Part shown: positions 19,739-31,454 of the stretch, piece after piece
How the letters are laid out: every line of letters starts with the position of its first letter
Numbering within the stretch: the stretch's first letter is position 1
DNA from: Bathymodiolus brooksi
Taxonomy: Eukaryota > Mollusca > Bivalvia > Mytilida > Modiolidae
Length of the DNA stretch: 64,000 bases
Reading direction: 5' to 3'
Assembly (NCBI GenBank): GCA_963680875.1
Contig: OY804589.1
Location: 30,048,962-30,112,961 of the forward strand
Position numbers and translations under genes: made by a program
Notes under the pieces: generated by a model
The model's database searches: none
What the model saw: the letters and a program-made list of their open reading frames with translations, nothing else
What the model was told of the DNA's origin: nothing

Positions 19739-21424
19739 ATGGCAACAGCAACAAGGCAATGTTGCAACATCTGTGATCATGACAACGAATCTAAATTGGC
19801 GGCCACCTGGTGCCCGGAATGTGAGGATTTCCTGTGTACGACTGTAACAGGCACCATGCCAGATCTTCATCAAGCAAACAACACATCGTAATTTCCATGG
19901 AAAATTACCAGAAATTACACAGTTCTATTCTATCTATTAAGAACAGATGCAACAAACATAGCAATAAGTACGAATTATACTGCTCAATTCATGACGTTCC
20001 TTGTTGCGCTATGTGCATAAGAGATGATCATCGCCAAGAATTACGTCCCTTTCTTGAGGTGACAGAAAATGCCAAATCATCGACGGCCATTGTGCACATA
20101 GAAAGAGAACTCGAAGACATCGACGCCGCATTTGAAAAAACGAAGTCAGATATCACAAATAATATTACTAAAAATGATCAACACAAAAGAAAATTGTTGT
20201 CCGATATTTCAGACATGCGCAAATCATTTAACAATCATTTAGATAAAATTGATCCTAAAAAACAGTGGAAGAGATGGTGTCAGTAGAACAAAATTTACAA
20301 GTACAATTAAAGAATGTATTGGTTTCCATGGAAGCCAAAAGAACTGATTTTGATCATATCCGGCAACATGTGAATAAAGTAAACAAATATGCTAATGACC
20401 TCCAAACCTTCATAGGAGTGAACAAAATGACCAGTGTTGTGGATGGAGAAGTTAGGAAACAGATAGGGGCATTAAATTATGACCTTTTTGAACTGAAGCT
20501 GGACTTTCCATCAGAATTGGAATCTTTGTGAAAGATGTTTCTAAATTTGGTGGTGTATCTGTTACAGAAAAGCATTGTAGTACCCTTCTTGTAAAAGAAG
20601 CTGAATTGCAAGCGCAAATTCCAGAGGAAAACAAGCTGAGTGTTACACCACAACTCAAAAGAAAGATGACTGTCAATTTGCAAACTAATGATACGAGGAG
20701 TGTCCGTATAACAGGTTGTGACATATTACCGATGGCAAACTTGTATTCATTGATCAAGAAGGGAAACGGTTGTTGATGTTTTCTAATAACGGAAATTACG
20801 AAAAAGACATTGTCCGGATTTCCGGTATCCCGTATGAGGTTTCATACACAGGAAAAGCATTGTAGCTGTTACAATTTACGACAAACGAGAAGTCGATTTT
20901 GTAAACGTCATTACTAACACCATTTTAAACACGGTAGATGTTGACCATGTATGTTGGGAAACCGATTTCAACAAGAATCATCTAGCTATTCGAGCTATTC
21001 CAAAATATACGTATAGTCACATTGTATATTCAGATTTTAAAGATAAATGGATTGATCGGTCAATATTCTCAGTGTGTACTCCACACGCATATCATTACGT
21101 GATGATACCATTAAGTGTACGGATTGGAAAAACAATACGATTTACTGTTATACATTACCAGGACAAGAGATTTGGACCTTCAAAGATGAAAACGTCTTAC
21201 GAGAACCAGTGGGAATTGCCTTAGATAAAAATAGGAACGTTTATGTGGCTGGTAAGGGATCAAACAACGTTGTTGAACTTTCACCTGATGGTAAAAACTG
21301 CAGACAAATTTTGACTCAAAGTGATGGGTTGGATGGACCGTGTTCATTACGTATCAAACTTCACCGTAGCGAGCTCCTGGTATGCAATAAGAATGGCCCA
21401 GCATTTGTTTTCTCTCTGCATTAA
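19739..21424 (+). pseudogene. TRIM-like copy 2, multiply frameshifted
   Basis: It aligns along its length with copy 3, but the frame breaks at least five times: a lost C near 19838 in B-box 1 (TGTACGACTG for TGTACCGACTG), an insertion near 20252-20262 in the coiled coil, the 'TCTTTGTGAAAG' frameshift near 20524 shared with copy 1, a lost G near 20731, and losses near 20851-20860. Residual pieces still show B-box cysteines, coiled coil and the last propeller blades (REPVGIALDKNRNVYVAGKG). Dead gene. Confidence 0.9.
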
Positions 21425-22009
21425 AAGTACGCTGTGCTACGAGACGTTATTAATGTTGACAGAGTAGTAGTACAACCTATTGTAGTATTGATGTTAAAGT
21501 TGTGTACATTGTATTGAAACTTTGACAGTGATGTTGATGAGGATTTATATTATTAATAAAACTAAGATAACCATAGCCGATTTTTGGCTTCCTGTTTAGG
21601 TCCTTTCGTTTCATTGCTCCCAAAACTAAATTGAAAATTATTTGGGATTGCAATTTTTCGATTTTTGCGTACCTGATGAAGTTTATTACATAAACGCGCC
21701 GTGCGCATTAAATTTGATAACTACATTTGTATCATGTATAGATATAGTACTTATGGATAATGAGAACTTATATAGAACTTGTGTATAATGAGAACAATAT
21801 GTTTGTTTTATATCTATCAGTATATTGATCTTAAAATACTTACATCTATGTAGATTAAAGGACATCTTACCAAACTTGAATGGGGGGGGGGGGGTCTTTG
21901 TAATCTTAAATACAAATGTAAAAGTACCCTACACGACTCCTACCATCATCTGTAGTTGGTGAATATTTCAGCATGAAATGGCAACCTCATTATATGACAT
22001 TAACGAACG

Positions 22010-22610
22010 TTCATGTCTAAGAAAAGTTTGAAGATACCAAAGTGGGTAGTCAGAATCCGGAAATTGAAAAACGACAGACAACTCAATGACCAACAATATT
22101 TCTCATATATTCATGACAGAGAACCTGCTAACAAACAATAAGAAGAGCATGAAGATGCCAAAGGGCGCCACCATTATCAGATATAGCAAATGCCAAAATG
22201 AAAAGGACAAAGACAAAATGACATGCAAAGATCTACAAAATACTTCCCCACTAAAACCGGGAATGAACTCAGATACTCAAGAAGGGTAAGCAGTTCCTGC
22301 TCCACTAGTGGTACCCGTAGTGCTATTCTAGTTATAAATCCGGCGATTAGTCATGAAAGAGGAACGTACCGTGAAGTCCTTGCGATACGTGTAACATATC
22401 CGCGGTACATTGCAACAAAGATATTCCGTAATGGTGAAGCAAGTCATCGTGGCAACCGTAAAACTTTCGAAGTGATGCTGAACCAATATGTATCCTTGGT
22501 TCAGCAGCTTCCTAGACAGAAGCAACCAGTTGTCAATGAAATCCTGACAGGAACAACAAGCTCTGGAATATGGGATCAACTGAGAGATAAATCATACTGT
22601 TGAAAGTGGG
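22010..22610 (-). pseudogene. Penelope-like RT C-terminal remnant and 3' end
   Basis: On the minus strand near 22590-22480 the translation contains 'ISQLIPYSRAC', then 'CQDFID', then 'LLLSRKLLNQGYILV'. This is the region C-terminal to the RT core in Penelope-type ORFs. It is followed by the standard 3' segment, ending near 22020 ('GGTATCTTCAAACTTTTC'). An in-frame stop lies just upstream of 'FISQLI'. A twin copy lies at 50830-51395. Confidence 0.65.
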
Positions 22611-22760
22611 TATCTATGGATGGGATGTCCTGTTTATTAACAATAAATCACGTTGTTAAATTGAGTACATATGGATGGGATGTCATCGTTCCAAACAACA
22701 AATCACGTGGTTATATGGGGTACCGATGGATGAAATCTCCTGTTTCCAAACAATAATAAT
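22600..22760. repeat. Short minisatellite stretch next to the Penelope-like fragment
   Basis: Two to three diverged units of the 58-bp repeat of 14640-15245, joined to the RT remnant at the same base context. The following stretch 22760-23430 is duplicated at 51570-52240 and has no recognisable gene. Confidence 0.6.
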
Positions 22761-23439
22761 AATCGCTATGGGTTTTTAATGAACAAAAAATAATTGATTT
22801 TTTCTCGGAATGGAGATTAAAAGTGCCCCAAAATCCAAGATTATACGTGCTTAGAAGACATATTCAACACTTGATATAGTGAAAAAAGACACATTTTAAA
22901 AATACCATTGGTCCAGCACATTACAGTTTCGCTCTCTGTATCCATTTTTTTCGATCTGCAATTATGCACCTTTACTTGGCGTGGAAAAATCTCAGATTTC
23001 CGCACAATAACGTAAGCTTGGTTTTGCAAATGCTTTCAACGTTTTTTAGTTTTTGAGCGGTTAACAGATACAGCTGTATGGCAAAAGGCCACATGCAACT
23101 ATACTATGGTGATAGCATTTATTGACACAGTCCACAGACAATACAGAATAGAACACCAAGAAATTTGCATTTGTTTAAGTTGTTTCTTGTTTATGATATG
23201 CTTTGCAGTCCTTTGTCGTTGACCAAACGCCTTGAGCTTAAGCGAGGTTACATTGATCACACTATGCTGCTGCCAGTCAATGATAGTTTTTAACTGACTA
23301 TTAGCTAAGATGGTAGAATATGTTGGTAAGAGACTGTTACTCTTAGGACTCTTTATTTATATCCGATGTTAAACTTTCCCGGGTACAGTCAAATGTTTTC
23401 GCTCGCGTTGTCTCAATCACAACATCATGTCATAAGACA

Positions 23440-23640
23440 CGCTTGAAGGTACCAAAGGGGTAATCAGAATTTGTAAATTGACGAAGGACATACAACACAA
23501 TAGTCAAAAGAACGAGGACAAAAGGACAAACGACGAATTACAAACATTGTACATTAACTCGAGTGCTACGGAAGGGCAAGCAGTTCCTGCTCCACCAGTG
23601 GCACCTGTCGTGTTTCACTAGTATATAACTTCTGCATATT
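23440..23640 (-). mobile_element. Penelope-like 3' fragment
   Basis: From 'GGTACCAAAGGGGTAATCAGAATTTG' to 'TCCACCAGTGGCACCTGTCGTG' on the minus strand; it has a twin at 52250-52475. The following 23640-24160 is duplicated at 52480-53010 and shows no gene. Confidence 0.55.
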
Positions 23641-24159
23641 GTTGAACGTATTCTCGTCCTGAATAAGCACGAAATACTAACAGATGATTGTTATGCAACA
23701 GCTATGCTATGTGTAACCCTTTACTTCAATCTGAAATATACCTCTTCATGCAACCAACAGTCAATTAATTGTTGTTCATGGCGCTGACGTCCTATTTTCC
23801 CTAAGGCTGGGATCGAACCGAGAGTTCAATAAATATTTAAAGAAATGAAATAATAATGTCTACATACTTTATACATGTATAATTGACAATTTAGTCATTG
23901 ATGTCTTGTGTTTATGAGTAGAAAAGGTACATATACATAGTAGAATTTATCATCATTTAACAATTACAAGATTCTGCTTATATCGCGCTAGTCGGCATCT
24001 TTAACTTGTCAGTTGCGAAATATTGAAGACCTTGTGTTGTCTTTGAGAATTTAAAAAATAACAATCAACGCATTGCTTCGTGGAATATTTGGGTTTTTGT
24101 ATGGAATATGTAATACGGTATTTCATGTATAATTAGCCAATATCTATTGGTCTATCGTC

Positions 24160-24485
24160 GTAGAAATTTCTGGTTGACCGTAACGAAATATCCATATCTC
24201 AAATGATAATGGATATTATATTTTTTTCGTACATTTTTTTTTCTTTCCTCTATCAATGCAAATACTTTTACCGAACTTGACTGTATATATGAGTAACACG
24301 GCGGTTACCTTATCAGAAGCAGTAAGTGCAAACTCTTCGCGAGCACCTACATTCCCCATCGGTTTCTTGGTTGGGTCTGTGTTGCTCCCTTTTTTGTATG
24401 CTGTCCTATTATGTGTCTGTACGTTTGGAGTTCCATGTTATGATGTGTGTTGCGATTTCCGCATACAAACGATGTTTGTATGAGG
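24160..24485 (+). pseudogene. Penelope-like ORF C-terminal end, + strand
   Basis: The twin at 53015 translates to 'RYHDLVDRNEISISQM', the C-terminal motif that follows RT in this element class. Here it is slightly shortened ('CTGGTTGACCGTAACGAAATATCC' at 24171). The open frames 24256-24483 and 24326-24772 downstream persist in the twin (53150-53636) only because the block is duplicated. I do not call them genes. Confidence 0.5.
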
Positions 24486-25002
24486 TTTCATTTCTGATTT
24501 GCATTAGTTATGTGTGTATGCATATAGTACTGTTAAACACATATTGTGTTGTGTTGTTGTTTTGTTTGTCTTCGTTTTGTGTCTCGTGTACCCAATGTTG
24601 CCAGTTTCTATTGGTTGTCCATTTATGGAAAAACAAGACATATACATGTTCTCTCAAAGAGATTAACATACTTTTCACCAGTCTTTGTTGTCCAGTATTT
24701 ATTTCAATATATACCTCCACTGTTTTATTTCCTTCCTTAATTCAGTTGCAGTCTGCAATTTTAACGTCTTGAATATTAGGTATTCGTCCTAGTTTATGAC
24801 ATTGCAAAATATATCGGTTTAATGCATGTTTATATAGAAATACCCTTTGTTGTTGTGGAGTTAATCAGATTAATGTCGTTGTCTAAGATTTCTTTACCTG
24901 AATACAACAATAGTTTGGTAGTATGCGTGGAATAGAAAAAAGCATCACTGCAAAATCCTAAAATAGAGATTGATAGTGCTGGTAATCTGTTGGCTTAGAA
25001 CG

Positions 25003-25438
25003 GTCCGATAGTCCGAAGGTCCTATAGGCAGTAAGTCTCATAGTTCGACACCCAAGCACAAATATACGGTTTACACCCCGTTTTTAAGCATTTTCAGTGA
25101 ATCGTCTTTGAATATCAAAGTTGATTCAAGATGGATTATCTTTGTTAAAATTGGATATCTAACTTCACGGTAGTACCGTGGATTAAAATACACAACATAG
25201 CTACAACAATGAGTTTTTGGACCAAGGTGGTGACTGTTTCAAATGTATATCGACTGTAACTACAATTTCATTTAAGCATATACATATACATACAGTGTGT
25301 GTGTGTGTGTGTGTGTGTGTTCTACCATTGAATTATTCTACTTTAGATTATCGTATCATAGAACTTCTCTGTTGTCATAATCGACCGGTAGACGTATCTT
25401 TTCTTACTTCAAATCTTATCGGACCTTCGGACTACCGG
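25003..25438. mobile_element. Short inverted-repeat element (MITE-like)
   Basis: Imperfect inverted ends of about 23 bp: GGTCCGATAGTCCGAAGGTCC on the left (25002-25022) and the complement of GGACCTTCGGACTACCGGGCC on the right (25421-25441). It contains a TG microsatellite. It is also present in the sister block at 53867-54331, so it was there before the duplication. Class unknown. Confidence 0.5.
25294..25320 (+). repeat. (GT)n microsatellite
   Basis: Uninterrupted GT dinucleotide run. The sister locus 54158-54205 is longer and interrupted (GTGTGCGTGTGC and similar). Confidence 0.9.
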
Positions 25439-25709
25439 GCCGACACCTGTTTGCTAAGGAACTCCTCGAAAACTTGATCGTGTCAAGATTTGATAAATAA
25501 AACGTTTGATAAACTGATCAGGTAACACGTATTTATGATGGTAAAATGTGCAAAGAACAGTAATAAAATTTAGATTTTTAATTATTACTTAATTTAAAAT
25601 TAAAAAAGTTCTTCTTCTAATTACAGGATTAAACTCTAAGGTTAGAGTGTGAAACAACAATATCAATGGTCTGTCATCTAGTCTTCATCAACTTATTTCC
25701 CATGTTTCA

Positions 25710-26050
25710 CTATATTGTGTTAAATATTATCTGCATTTGTGGATGTGCTTGATATTCTTGTCATTATTGTATGTCTATTATTTGTATGGAGTGAACAGTC
25801 CATACGTTGTGCTATTGCTTTGCTCAATCCCGTTGCTGTTGTATTTGCAATAAAATAATATTAAATCTAACCAATGCCCCCTCCTTTTGTTTCAAATATC
25901 ATCTATATGTGTTTATGTGCTTGATTTCTTGTCATTATTACATGTGTATTATTTGTATGTAGAGGAAAAGTCCATACCTTGTGATAACTTTGGGTTCAAT
26001 CCCACTAGCTGTTTTATTTGCAATAAAATAATATTAAATGTTACACATAT
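25710..26050. repeat. Tandem pair of ~175-bp AT-rich units
   Basis: Same pair as at 6330-6720; it marks the left part of the block carrying copy 3. The following 26050-27120 matches 9382-10299, 46540-47620 and 55040-56030 and has no gene. Confidence 0.65.
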
Positions 26051-27129
26051 CCTCCCTTTTTTTCTAACTTTCTGTTTACATATGTATTTTCAATAAAATG
26101 TCCTCATTATGTTATTTCTTTTTTTCCTTTATTTAATGTGTTCGTGTCAATATCCATCCAATCGTAATGGTAACAGCAGCTGAGATGTTCCGACCCTTTA
26201 TATTCTAACATGTAATTAAACATGCACTACAAGTTAGAAATGTCACTAAATTCTACTTTTAAACGTTGATATTTAAAACAGTTTTTGTTTCGTTTTATTT
26301 ATAGAACATATCATCATATCTCGTATGACCGGAGGCTTACTCACTTGATGGTAGACGAAAGTTTTGAAGTATGAAGATTTGTTGTGATATCTTTTGATAA
26401 AATTACAGGTATGGAAATATGCTTTTCAACATGAATCGTCTAGTTTATGTCAGTTAGAGTTTGTTGACTTTATATGTCAATAAGTGGTGTGCACTCAGAC
26501 AAAGAAAACTGTATTTATAATTCGGTCAGTGTAAAGTTTGTCACAGCCCGACACAGGTCTACAAATATTAAACTGTATGGGAAATAGTAACGCTGGGAAG
26601 GAGAAATAATATGAAGAAGAGATATATAAATGAGCTACTGTGGCATATAATACGAAGAGATATATACATGAATTACTATCACAGATATATGTCTTTGGGT
26701 GTATCTGGTGGTACTACAAGATCTCAAACTATGATATGACCCTTGACCTTCTGTATCGAAGACACGAGTATCACTTCCTACAATAAATGTACACATGTAC
26801 AGGTACCTGATCAAATCGCCCCAGTCAATATCCCCCCTATATTTAACAAATTTGCCGCCACTTTATATCGCCCCATACAAAATCGCCCCCACATTAATCA
26901 ATATCGCCCCAACATTTTTTGCTATAAATAATAATAGTTATGATTATATTACTATTATTATTGGTTTTGACAACAACATTCTGACAAGTAATAATTGAGA
27001 TAATATATATATTATAGATAATAAAAATTACAGTCCATGTAATCGGAAACGTTACTGTTTAATTCTGTCAGTTAAGTGAAAGTATTTATTTATATCCTTG
27101 CAATAATTCATTCCTTCTTTTAATAAAGA

Positions 27130-27360
27130 AAAGAGCTTGAAAATACAATAGGGGTAATCAGAATCTGTATATCGAAGAAGAACAGATAACACAATGGTCA
27201 AAAGAAAAAAGTAGAAAAGGACAAACAAAGATCTACAATACACACATATAAAACTAAAGATGGAGTAACACGATCCCCACTAAAGACCGGGGATAAGCTC
27301 ATGTGCTCTGGAATGGTAAGCAGTTCATGCTCCACTAGTGACACCCGTCAAGGATTTCTT
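27130..27360 (-). mobile_element. Penelope-like 3' fragment
   Basis: Equivalent of 10300-10560 and 56030-56265, with the same flanks ('AGAGCTTGAA' left, 'GTCAAGGATTTCTTTGTAAAGTATAG' right). Confidence 0.6.
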
Positions 27361-27549
27361 TGTAAAGTATAGATTAATTATACATAGAGTCGACAAATGT
27401 AAGTTGATGTTAACATGTGTTTGTTTGAATATGGACTATGAACAAGTTAAAATAAAGAAAAGGGTTAAATAATAAAGAAATAAAAAAATTCATTGAAAAT
27501 AAAAATGTAAGCAGAAAGTAAACAAAAGGGGGGGGGTGGGTAATTCCGT

Positions 27550-27910
27550 GAGTGGGTGATTGTTGTATAACGCCAATTCGGCAATTTCTTTCAGCTATGT
27601 CAAGGCGAGTACAAGTTAATTATCAATGTGATGACATGATGATGAGATCGAACCCACGGTCTACTACACTCGAGGCTCTAAACATTACGCCACCGATGCG
27701 GTTCTGAAAAATATACGCGCCCGGCTTTGTAAATTACAAAAAGGATGCATTCGACTCGCAGCCGCAAGTCATAAAGTCTACCAGTTATCTGCACATGGTC
27801 GATGGTTCTCTCCGGGTACTCCGCCTTCTTCCACCACTAAAACTTATAGCCATGATATAGCTGAAATATTGCTGAAAGTGGCGTCAAACACAATAAATCA
27901 ACAAATCAGA
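27550..27910. mobile_element. Head-to-head SINE A (minus, internally deleted) and SINE B (plus)
   Basis: 27550-27700 is family A on the minus strand, with most of the middle deleted ('GATGATGAGATCGAACCCACGG' joins tail and head parts). 27715-27905 is family B on the plus strand. The intact arrangement is at 56450-56960. In the copy 4 block (47630-47885) the deletion also removed the Penelope-like fragment and the poly-G. Confidence 0.65.
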
Positions 27911-28278
27911 TCAATCTGAAAAAAATATATGAACGAATACTTCGAATATATGACTGGTATGCGGTTCTCATATTGAGGGCATATATAAAAGTGGGGGTGT
28001 TTTTAACCTCCAGAGTCACCACCTTAAGCAATTGTACCAAAGGTTAACATATGTAACCTTCCTCCCCAAACACACATGAAACACCCCCTTTCCCAAACGA
28101 TCCAGCGTCACCACCGTAGCCAATTTTACCTTAGGTTAAATTATATCCCTCCCACTCCCACTCCCACCCAAAACCAATCAAGCTCACACAACACCTCGAG
28201 ATCGATGACTAGCTATTCTTCCTGCTTTATAAGCTCAGTGCAAGCATATTTTATATTTGCAGAAATGTACGTATATTC

Positions 28279-28288
28279 TATATATAAA
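28279..28288 (+). promoter_or_regulatory. TATA box of TRIM-like copy 3
   Basis: TATATATAAA in a block conserved among copies 2-5 ('GTATATTCTATATATAAACGTCCTCATAT'). It lies about 300 bp before the ATG. A start near 28310 would give a leader spanning the polypyrimidine-AG at 28566-28577, consistent with a 5' UTR intron. The donor is not identified. Confidence 0.5.
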
Positions 28289-28513
28289 CGTCCTCATATC
28301 ATAACAGTTAGTTATATCTAGTAATGACAAAACATACTATGTTAACGCAGTTCTGTATGGAAGATGTTTTGCTAGACTTCCATGTATTGAAATCATGTAA
28401 ACGGCCATTTTTTAATTGTAGACTTGATTGAAAGTGTTTAATAACAAGAATTGTAACTGTTTAAGCTTCAGAATCAAATGCATTGGCAACATCGAAGAAA
28501 ACAATATTTCAAG

Positions 28514-28552
28514 ATGGTTGCTCTTATGCATGTACACTATTACTTGCAATAG
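28514..28552 (+). other. 12-codon upstream ORF, recurrent in copies 1-3 and 5
   Basis: ATG at 28514 (context CAAGATGG) to TAG at 28550 gives MVALMHVHYYLQ. Copies 1 and 2 keep the frame and stop; in copy 5 a TAA comes one codon earlier. In copy 4 a 5-base loss after TACTT fuses it in frame with the main ORF. If the segment is retained in mRNA it would lower translation of the main ORF; if it is intronic it is irrelevant. Confidence 0.35.
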
Positions 28553-28587
28553 TTTATGTTCGTTGTTTTCTTTTCAGAAACGTTGAC

Positions 28588-30282
28588 ATGGCAACAGCAA
28601 CAACACAATGTTGCAACATCTGTGATCATGACAACACATCTAAATTGGCGGCCACTTGGTGCCCGGAATGTGAGGATTTCCTGTGTACCGACTGTAACAG
28701 GCATCATTCTAGATCTTCAGCAACCAAACAACACATTGTAATTTCCATGGAAAACTACCAGAAATTACCCAGTTCCATTCTATCTATAAAGAACAGATGC
28801 ACCAAACATGACAATAAGTACGAATTCTACTGCTCGATTCATGGCGACCCTTGCTGCGTTATGTGCACAAGAGATGATCATCGCCACTGCCAAGAATTAC
28901 GTCCCATTCTTGAGGTGACAGAAAATGCCAAGTCATCGACGGCCATTGTGCACATAGAAAGAGATCTCAAATACATCGATGCTGCATTTGAAAAAATGAA
29001 GTCAGATATTACAAATAATATTTCTGATATTGATAAACAAAAAAGAAAATTTTTATCCGATATTTCAGACATGCGTAAATCGCTTAGCGACCATTTAGAT
29101 AAAATTGAAAAACAAACAGTGGAAGATATGTTGTCAGTAGAACAAAATTTACAAGTGGAATTAAAAAAAGTATTGGTTGCCATGGAAACCAAACGAATTG
29201 ACTTTGAATATATTCGGCAAGATGTGGATAAAGTAAAGAAATATGCTAGTGATCTCCAGACGTTCATAGGAGTAAACAAAATGACGAGTGTTGTGGATGG
29301 AGAAGCTAAGAAACAGAAAGGAGCAATCAATTATGACCTTTTTGAACTGAAGCTGGACTTTTCATCAAAATTGAAATCTTTTGTAAAAGATGTTCCTAAA
29401 TTTGGTGTTTTTTCTGTTACAAAAAAGCATTGTAGTACCAGTCTTGTAAAAGAAGCTGAATCGCAAGCACAGATTCCACAGAAAAGCAAGCTGGGTGCTA
29501 CACCACAACTCACAGGAAAGACGACAGTCAATTTTCGCACTGAGGTTAATGGGCCAGTCCGTATAAAAGGTTGTGACATATTACCGGATGGCAAATGTGT
29601 ATTCGCTGAACAAGAAGGCAAACGGTTGTTGATGTTTTCTAAATACGGAAATTACGAAAAAGACATTGTCCGGTTTTCAGGTACACCGTTTGAGGTTTCA
29701 TACACAGGAGAAAATATTGTAGCTGTTACAATTTGGGACAAACGAGAAGTCGTATTTGTAAATGTCATTACTAACACCATTATAAACACGGTAGGTATTG
29801 GCCATGGATGTTGGGGAACCGATTTCAACAAGAATCGTCTAGCCATTCGAGCTATTCCAAAATATACGCATAGTCACATTGTATATTTAGATTCTAAAGG
29901 TAAATGGATTGATCGGATCAATATTCCCGGTAGCAATTCCGCATGCATATCATTGGGTGATGATACCATCAAGTGTACGGACTGGAGTACCAATACGATT
30001 TACTGTTATACATTAACAGGACAACAGATATGGACCTTCAAAGACCAAAACGTCTTACGAGAACCAAGGGGAATTGGCTTAGATAAAAATAGGAACGTTT
30101 ATGTGGCTGGTAAGGGAACAAACAACGTTGTAGTACTTTCACCTGATGGTAAATACTGCAAACAAATCTTAACCAAAAGTGATGGGTTGGATGAACCGTA
30201 TTCATTACGTATCAACTTTGACCATAACGAGCTCCTGGTATGTAACTATAGAGGTCCAGCATTTGTTTCCTCTCTGGATTAA
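28588..30282 (+). CDS. TRIM-like copy 3: intact RING-less B-box/coiled-coil/NHL protein
   Basis: A 564-residue product. The ATG at 28588 follows TTTTCTTTTCAG (ending 28577). The frame is open further upstream to 28483, but that stretch has no ATG and ends in the splice-acceptor tract, so I reject the longer N-terminus. B-box 1 uses C9, C12, C25, C28, C33, C36, H39/H40 and H49. B-box 2 uses C71, H74, C82, H85, C90, C93 and H98. A coiled coil spans about residues 105-265. Residues ~320-564 form NHL-like propeller blades, for example 'EPRGIGLDKNRNVYVAGKG' and 'VVVLSPDG'. No RING is present, so ubiquitin-ligase activity of its own is unlikely. Relatives are cytoplasmic TRIM2/3/56-like proteins expanded in bivalves and often discussed in immunity; that role is inferred. 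It is the only unbroken member of the array. Confidence 0.85.
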   Translation: MATATTQCCNICDHDNTSKLAATWCPECEDFLCTDCNRHHSRSSATKQHIVISMENYQKLPSSILSIKNRCTKHDNKYEFYCSIHGDPCCVMCTRDDHRHCQELRPILEVTENAKSSTAIVHIERDLKYIDAAFEKMKSDITNNISDIDKQKRKFLSDISDMRKSLSDHLDKIEKQTVEDMLSVEQNLQVELKKVLVAMETKRIDFEYIRQDVDKVKKYASDLQTFIGVNKMTSVVDGEAKKQKGAINYDLFELKLDFSSKLKSFVKDVPKFGVFSVTKKHCSTSLVKEAESQAQIPQKSKLGATPQLTGKTTVNFRTEVNGPVRIKGCDILPDGKCVFAEQEGKRLLMFSKYGNYEKDIVRFSGTPFEVSYTGENIVAVTIWDKREVVFVNVITNTIINTVGIGHGCWGTDFNKNRLAIRAIPKYTHSHIVYLDSKGKWIDRINIPGSNSACISLGDDTIKCTDWSTNTIYCYTLTGQQIWTFKDQNVLREPRGIGLDKNRNVYVAGKGTNNVVVLSPDGKYCKQILTKSDGLDEPYSLRINFDHNELLVCNYRGPAFVSSLD

Positions 30283-30411
30283 ATGTAAGCTGTGCTACTG
30301 GACTTTACGTTATCAATATTGACAGAGTACAACTTATTGTAGTATTGGTGTAAACGTAGAGTACATTGTAGTGAATATTTGACAGTGATGTCGATGAGAA
30401 CTTATATTATT

Positions 30412-30417
30412 AATAAA
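30412..30417 (+). terminator. Poly(A) signal of TRIM-like copy 3
   Basis: AATAAA in the conserved block 'TATTATTAATAAAACTAAG', 130 bp after the stop codon. It is present at the same place after copies 2 and 4, while copy 5 has AATAAAAATAAG. Confidence 0.6.
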
Positions 30418-30449
30418 ACTAAGGTTCTCCTCCCCTGGAAAAGGTAACC

Positions 30450-30595
30450 TTAGCCGACTTTGGCTATCCTGTTTAGGTACTTTTGCTTTATTGCTCCTAA
30501 AACTTTGAAAATTGTTTGGCTTTGGAATCTTTCCATTTTTGTGTATACCTGATGACGTTTATTCCAGAAACACACCGTGCGCATTAAATTTGAAA
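30450..30595 (-). repeat. ~150-bp dispersed segment 3' of copy 3
   Basis: Same segment as 12880-13025. It is followed by a (TA)n tract (about 30614-30632) and a gene-free stretch to 30950 shared with 13290-13640. Confidence 0.55.
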
Positions 30596-30959
30596 AAAAC
30601 GTTTTTAATATTTAAATATATATATATATATACATAGAACTTGTGTATGAGAACTTATAAAGAACTTGTATATAATCAGAACTTATATAGGGCTTACGTA
30701 TAGTTAGAACTTATATAGAGCATGTGTATATGATAAAATATGTTGGTCCTATTTCTAGCTGTATATTAATCTTAAAAATATTACTTGTATATGTATATAA
30801 GTTCAAGGATATCTTAGAAAAACTTTAATGTGGGGGTGACATTTTTGTTATTTTGTAATAAAAATGAGTAAATGCACTGCACGTCTCTTACCATCATCTA
30901 TAGTGAATATTACAGCATGAAATAGAAACCTCTTAAAGTGACATTGTTAAGAATAGTTT

Positions 30960-31260
30960 GAAGATACCAAAGGGGTGATAAGAAACCACCGTAAATTAAA
31001 GATGGTCAGACAACACAATGACCAAAGCAAAAAAGACAACCATCTTCAAAACACTATACAGAAAACTAAAGATCGAGCAACATGAACCCCACTCAAAACT
31101 GGTGGTGAACTCATGTGCTCCGGACGAGTGGGCAGTCCCTGCTCCATATGTGGCGTCCATCCTGTTATTATTGTTACAAACTAGGAGTGTATTTAATGAT
31201 TATGAACTAAATATGTGTGACGAGTGTCACAAGAAAAAAATAACTATGTAATCATTAAAT
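30960..31260 (-). mobile_element. Penelope-like 3' fragment
   Basis: Counterpart of 13650-13890 behind copy 1, in the same position relative to the gene. Confidence 0.55.
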
Positions 31261-31454
31261 TACAAATGTATGTACTCCTTTACAAAAATAAACACAATAC
31301 GAATGAAGTAGAAATAGGTAAACATTTTGAATGTTATATTTAAGCTATTTTATTAAACATTTTATCAGAAATTTATCAGTTTATTTCGGTCATGTTGCCG
31401 CCAGATATGCTTAGTGGAATAAAAGAGCAATATTTTCCCTATATTCATGACGGA

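Noticed and set aside
24326..24772. 148-codon ORF conserved at 53190-53636
   Set aside because: Conservation is explained by recent block duplication; overlapping frames on both strands are equally conserved, and no domain is recognisable.
28483..28587. N-terminal hydrophobic leader of the TRIM-like protein (signal anchor)
   Set aside because: The extended frame has no ATG and consists of the polypyrimidine tract and acceptor of a probable intron. The hydrophobic residues come from the T-rich tract.
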